Assembly: GCF_918741275.1 (NCBI RefSeq)
Contig: NZ_CAKKNA010000015.1
Location: forward strand, 1 to 64,000
Source: Bacillus sp. CECT 9360
Lineage (GTDB): Bacteria > Bacillota > Bacilli > Bacillales > DSM-1321
Direction of reading: 5' to 3'
Length of the DNA stretch: 64,000 nt
Below the pieces are notes generated by a model. That model did no database searches. It was not told the DNA's origin and saw only the letters and a list, made by a program, of their open reading frames with translations. Shown one piece after another: positions 60,578 through 64,000 of this stretch. Each line of letters starts with the position of its first letter. The stretch's first letter is position 1. Both the position numbers and the translations under genes were made by a program.

Positions 60578-60727
60578 TAACAACACCTTTCTCTAGCAAG
60601 ACTTCAATCATACTAAAATAATCTTAGCCTATTTAAAGAAAGACAACAATACATGTGAGAATAATTGTTCACACGTCGGCCACACTTTTGAGTACTTTTC
60701 TATATAACTTCTGGTATAATTTTCTAT

Positions 60728-63016
60728 TTATATAATCGTGAAGCTGCTCCAATTCTCGGGAAGCATTTTTTTATATTTGTTCGTCAAGAACCGATCATCC
60801 GCTAAAACGATAAGTCCGTGGTCGTCTTCCGAACGAATAAGCCTGCCACCTGCTTGGAGCACTTTGTTCATCCCGGGATAGACATAGGCATAATCAAAGC
60901 CGTTTTTTCCTTTCGATTCGAAATAGTTCTTGATAATATCCCGTTCCAGTCCAATCTGCGGCATCCCGACTCCGACTATAACTACTCCGCTCAATCGATC
61001 GCCTTTTAAATCAATCCCTTCTGAAAAAATGCCTCCCATCACCGCGAACCCGATGAGGATCGATTCGTTCCCTGGCTCAAATGCCGCTAGAAAAGCAGTT
61101 CTTGCTGCGTCATCCATAGCCGGGTTTTGGATGATTGTTTGGAACCTGCCATCCTGGTTAAAATCTTCAAATACCTGGTTCATGTAGCGGTAAGAAGGAA
61201 AAAAGACAAGATAGTTCCCGGTTCGCCCGGTCAAAAGGGACTGAAGCATCGCTACAAGATCTTTTTTCGATGACTCCCGGTTACGGTATCGGGTGGAAAC
61301 CTTTTTAATATATACTTCATTTTGTTCAGGCGAGAATGGCGATGAGATCGAAATAGAATAGTCGCTCTCTTCCCCGCCGAGCATGTCAATAAAAAACGAA
61401 AGCGGGCTGAGCGTAGCCGAAAAATGGATGGCCGTTCGATACCTTTTTGAAGTTTTCTTTAGTAATTCTGATGGATCCAGACAGAAGATTTTTAACATCA
61501 TCTCTTTACGGCTGATTTCTGTATAGACAGTGAAGCGTTCATCATATAACCCGGAAATCCGGATGAAATTCTGGGCGCTGAAATAGGCTTCCAGCAATTC
61601 CTGATTATCTGCGTCATTCTGTGGGTTCAACAACAGATATTGTTCCGCCGCGTCAGTAAATTGCTCCAAAAGTTCGAAAAGATCTTCCGGAATGCCGGTC
61701 AATTCGATCACTTTTTCGGATTCACTTCGTTTTTTTAGATCAATAAAAAATTGATTAATCTTGTTGGATGTCGTAAATATTTCTGCATGTTTATCTTTAT
61801 ATTGTCTTTTTAGCTGTAGAAAAACGGACTTTAATAACTCTGCTGAAAACATGCTTCTTGCCCGGTCTACCAGATTGTGGGCTTCGTCCACTAGCAAGAT
61901 CGTCTTTTTCTTTTGTTCCTCCATAAGGCGCTGCAGCGAAACTCTCGGGTCGAAAACATAATTATAATCACAAATAATCGCATCGCTGACATATGCAAGA
62001 TCCAATGAAAACTCAAACGGACAGAGTTTTTGCTTCCGGGCGTAACTCTCGATTGTTTCCCTGGAGATAACATTCTCATTTTTCAAAATATCGAGAAGAG
62101 CCGGATTCACCCGGTCATAATAACCGTCCGCAAATTCGCATTGCGCTTTGCCGCAAACAGTAGTTTCTTGAAAGCAGATCTTTTCTTTAGCGGTAATCGT
62201 GACCGTCTTTATGGACAGACCGTTTTCGACAAGTAACGAGAAAGCATCTTCGGCGGCCTGTCTCGTGGTTGTTCGGGCCGTTACGTATAATAATTTTTCA
62301 AGTACCCCTTCTCCTACCGCTTTTAATGACGGGAAAATCGTGGATACCGTCTTTCCTATACCGGTTGGCGCATTTGCAAATAAGCTCTTTCCTTCGGCAA
62401 TGGTTTTATATACGGCGCCAGCAAGCTTCCTTTGCCCCTTGCGATAGCCTTCAAATGGAAACTCCGCACTCTGAAAACTGGCATTTCTCTCCGCTATATG
62501 CACGACCTGCCAGTGGGCAAACTCGTAGTAACCTTCCGCCATAAGCCGAATAAACAGACGCAGTTCTTCCATTGTATATGTTTGCTTGAATCGTATGATT
62601 TGTTCTGTATCAACCTGCACATATGTCAGCTGCACATTTATTTCTTGGATTCCGTGATCAATCGCATACATATACGCATAGCATTTTGCCTGGGCCCAAT
62701 GTACGGGATAGCTGTCTTCAGTTATGAGTTCCAATTCACCTGAGGTTGATTTTATTTCATCGATCGTAACGATCCCGTCATGAAATAAAAGACCGTCACA
62801 CCTTCCTTCGATATGAAACTGAATATCCCGGTATGGGAAAATCGTCTGCAGGAAGAGTTCTTTTTGGTCCGTCTTCGCATACTGTCTTTGAATTTTTTGA
62901 TGGACTTTTGTTCCCTCCGCCATGGAGGTGTTCGTCCTGAAACGTAAATCAATGCTGCCGCTCCTGTGGACATATTCAACTAAAGCCCTGACTGAGATCC
63001 GATATTCATGAATCAT
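60728..63016 (-). CDS. Cas4-like nuclease fused to XPD/DinG-family Fe-S helicase
   Basis: Protein of 762 residues. The N-terminal PD-(D/E)XK nuclease domain (about 1-175) has H39, D74 in EGRCDGLL, E87-x-K89 in IDEIKST and QAKCYAYMY, the Cas4/RecB-nuclease set. The helicase part has Walker A ANAPTGIGKT (214-223), four Cys for a 4Fe-4S cluster (C281, C288, C293, C332), DEAH at 377-380 and motif VI near QAGGRLIRSEDD. It is likely a 5'-3' DNA helicase in repair of unusual DNA ends or structures. ATG 63016 after GGGTGATG. It stands alone and no CRISPR array is nearby. Confidence 0.88.
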   Translation of the reverse strand: MIHEYRISVRALVEYVHRSGSIDLRFRTNTSMAEGTKVHQKIQRQYAKTDQKELFLQTIFPYRDIQFHIEGRCDGLLFHDGIVTIDEIKSTSGELELITEDSYPVHWAQAKCYAYMYAIDHGIQEINVQLTYVQVDTEQIIRFKQTYTMEELRLFIRLMAEGYYEFAHWQVVHIAERNASFQSAEFPFEGYRKGQRKLAGAVYKTIAEGKSLFANAPTGIGKTVSTIFPSLKAVGEGVLEKLLYVTARTTTRQAAEDAFSLLVENGLSIKTVTITAKEKICFQETTVCGKAQCEFADGYYDRVNPALLDILKNENVISRETIESYARKQKLCPFEFSLDLAYVSDAIICDYNYVFDPRVSLQRLMEEQKKKTILLVDEAHNLVDRARSMFSAELLKSVFLQLKRQYKDKHAEIFTTSNKINQFFIDLKKRSESEKVIELTGIPEDLFELLEQFTDAAEQYLLLNPQNDADNQELLEAYFSAQNFIRISGLYDERFTVYTEISRKEMMLKIFCLDPSELLKKTSKRYRTAIHFSATLSPLSFFIDMLGGEESDYSISISSPFSPEQNEVYIKKVSTRYRNRESSKKDLVAMLQSLLTGRTGNYLVFFPSYRYMNQVFEDFNQDGRFQTIIQNPAMDDAARTAFLAAFEPGNESILIGFAVMGGIFSEGIDLKGDRLSGVVIVGVGMPQIGLERDIIKNYFESKGKNGFDYAYVYPGMNKVLQAGGRLIRSEDDHGLIVLADDRFLTNKYKKMLPENWSSFTII

Positions 63017-63115
63017 GACATCACCCAACTTTTAAATATATTTCCTATTAAAACATATAAATTGGAAACAATATATGGCATGAGTTTTAAAACAGTAATA
63101 ATCCTGGAGGGATCT

Positions 63116-64000
63116 ATGAACATGCCAGAAATCATACCATCAACGAACCTTTCAGAAATCATCGATAAACAGGCTCAGCAAAACAAACTTACTGCGGGCA
63201 GGACTTTGCAGTGCGGCTTCATGATTACAATTGGAGCAATCCTAATGGGCGTCGGGCTAGAAATGTTCCTTGTCCCGAATCGGGTCATTGACGGCGGCAT
63301 CACAGGGGTATCAATCATGCTCTCTTATTTGACAGGCTTGAGACTCGGGACATTTATTTTTCTGCTGAATCTTCCCTTCTTCTTTATTGGGTACAAACAG
63401 ATTGGAAAAACGTTCGCCTTTTCTACTTTATACGGTGTGTTCATTTTATCGTTAACAACGACTTTACTGCATCACACGTCTGCGCTTACCCACGATATTC
63501 TGCTAGCCAGCATTTTCGGCGGAATAATTCTAGGGGCAGGGTGCGGAGTCGTAATCCGATATGGCGGTTCACTCGACGGTACGGAAATCTTAGCGATTCT
63601 CGTCAATAAGAAACTGCCGTTTTCGGTCGGCGAAATCATTATGTTTTTCAACCTATTTATTCTGGGCACTTCTGGTTTTGTCTTTTCATGGGACCGGGCT
63701 ATGTATTCATTGTTGGCATACTTTGTCGCCTTCAAGACGATGGATTTGACGATTTCGGGGCTGGACGAATCCAAATCGGTTTGGATTATCAGCGATGAAT
63801 ACCAGCAAATCGGTGCGACGATCATTAAACGGTTAGGACGGGGAGTTACCTACTTGACAGGTGTTGGGGGGTTCTCAGGTGATGATAAGAAAGTCATTTT
63901 CTGTGTGATTAACCGGCTGGAGGAAGCTAAATTAAAGGAGATCGTGACAAAAAATGATCCTTCCGCATTCTTTGCCGTAGCGAATATTGACGAGGTCCGC
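63116..64000 (+). CDS. YitT-family membrane protein (partial, runs off the window)
   Basis: 295 codons to the window edge. Five or six helices (about 35-190: MITIGAILMGVGLEMFLVPNR, GGITGVSIMLSYL, FLLNLPFFFIGYKQIG and GGIILGAGCGVVIRYGGSLDGTEILA) form the DUF161 (YitT) region. A cytosolic DUF2179 domain follows (about 215 onward: SVWIISDEYQQIGATIIKRLGRGVTYL, then GGFSGDDKKVIFCVINRLE). TGGAGGG lies just before ATG 63116; ATG 63122 is an alternative. Function of the family is unknown. Only the last few residues are missing. Confidence 0.88.
   Translation, partial: MNMPEIIPSTNLSEIIDKQAQQNKLTAGRTLQCGFMITIGAILMGVGLEMFLVPNRVIDGGITGVSIMLSYLTGLRLGTFIFLLNLPFFFIGYKQIGKTFAFSTLYGVFILSLTTTLLHHTSALTHDILLASIFGGIILGAGCGVVIRYGGSLDGTEILAILVNKKLPFSVGEIIMFFNLFILGTSGFVFSWDRAMYSLLAYFVAFKTMDLTISGLDESKSVWIISDEYQQIGATIIKRLGRGVTYLTGVGGFSGDDKKVIFCVINRLEEAKLKEIVTKNDPSAFFAVANIDEVR

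Overview
The window looks like a chromosomal segment of an endospore-forming, low-to-moderate GC Gram-positive of the Bacillaceae (Bacillus in the broad sense). The signs are strong GGAGG-type ribosome binding sites, frequent TTG starts, many hairpin-plus-T terminators, sporulation genes (a spoVAC/spoVAD cluster with DUF1657/DUF421 proteins, a LysM-GH18 cortex-lytic type enzyme, YpzG/YuzL/YozQ-like small proteins) and recognisable Bacillus families (MtnE/MtnU, HxlAB, YkuS, YckD). I see no tRNA, rRNA, CRISPR array, prophage or plasmid backbone; mobile DNA is limited to relics.

Layout. 0-2.6 kb: IS200-like relic, then divergent methionine-salvage genes mtnE/mtnU. 2.6-8.9 kb: exported proteins (acidic LPKTA surface protein, frameshifted subtilase, M14 peptidase) and an esterase. 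8.9-14.4 kb: tctCBA tricarboxylate transporter with a CitST-type two-component system and a CcpA (cre) site. 14.6-17.3 kb: rpiA, nitronate monooxygenase and HAD phosphatase, then a decayed Rpn-type nuclease. 18.3-21.8 kb: formate dehydrogenase plus DUF1641 partner. 22-30 kb: split YhcX-like pair, ABC exporter, VanW protein, a doubly frameshifted exported protein, LysM-GH18 and a benzil-reductase-like SDR. 30-34 kb: dacC, a 370-bp MITE-like element and hxlAB. 34-37 kb: spoVA2mob-like cluster. 37-42 kb: an electrophile/quinone-type group (flavin reductase, esterase, two VOC dioxygenases) behind a perfect MhqR-type operator; nitroreductase relic; Fur-controlled IsdG-family enzyme; OsmC. 42-47 kb: small proteins, CorA and an MFS. 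46.8-50 kb: azoreductase divergent from a YodB-like HxlR regulator, DUF2935 and a thioredoxin-reductase-like flavoprotein. 50-54.9 kb: YckD, YozQ, an MBL hydrolase and an SGNH/ABC operon. 55-55.9 kb: a tandem duplication carrying two copies of an unrecognised 32-residue microprotein gene. 56-64 kb: GNAT, MFS, small lipoprotein, MHYT-like/PAS/PAS kinase, Cas4-like nuclease/XPD helicase and a YitT protein that runs off the end.

How it fits together. Formaldehyde fixation (HxlAB) and formate oxidation (FdhF) could both serve C1 detoxification. The MhqR-box group, azoreductase, YodB-like regulator, OsmC and nitroreductase relic make a reactive-electrophile theme. The least explained items are the twin microprotein genes at 55.0-55.55 kb and four intergenic arrays (23.7, 33.9, 43.1 and 50.0 kb), which share a 20-21 nt period while each uses a different repeated word.
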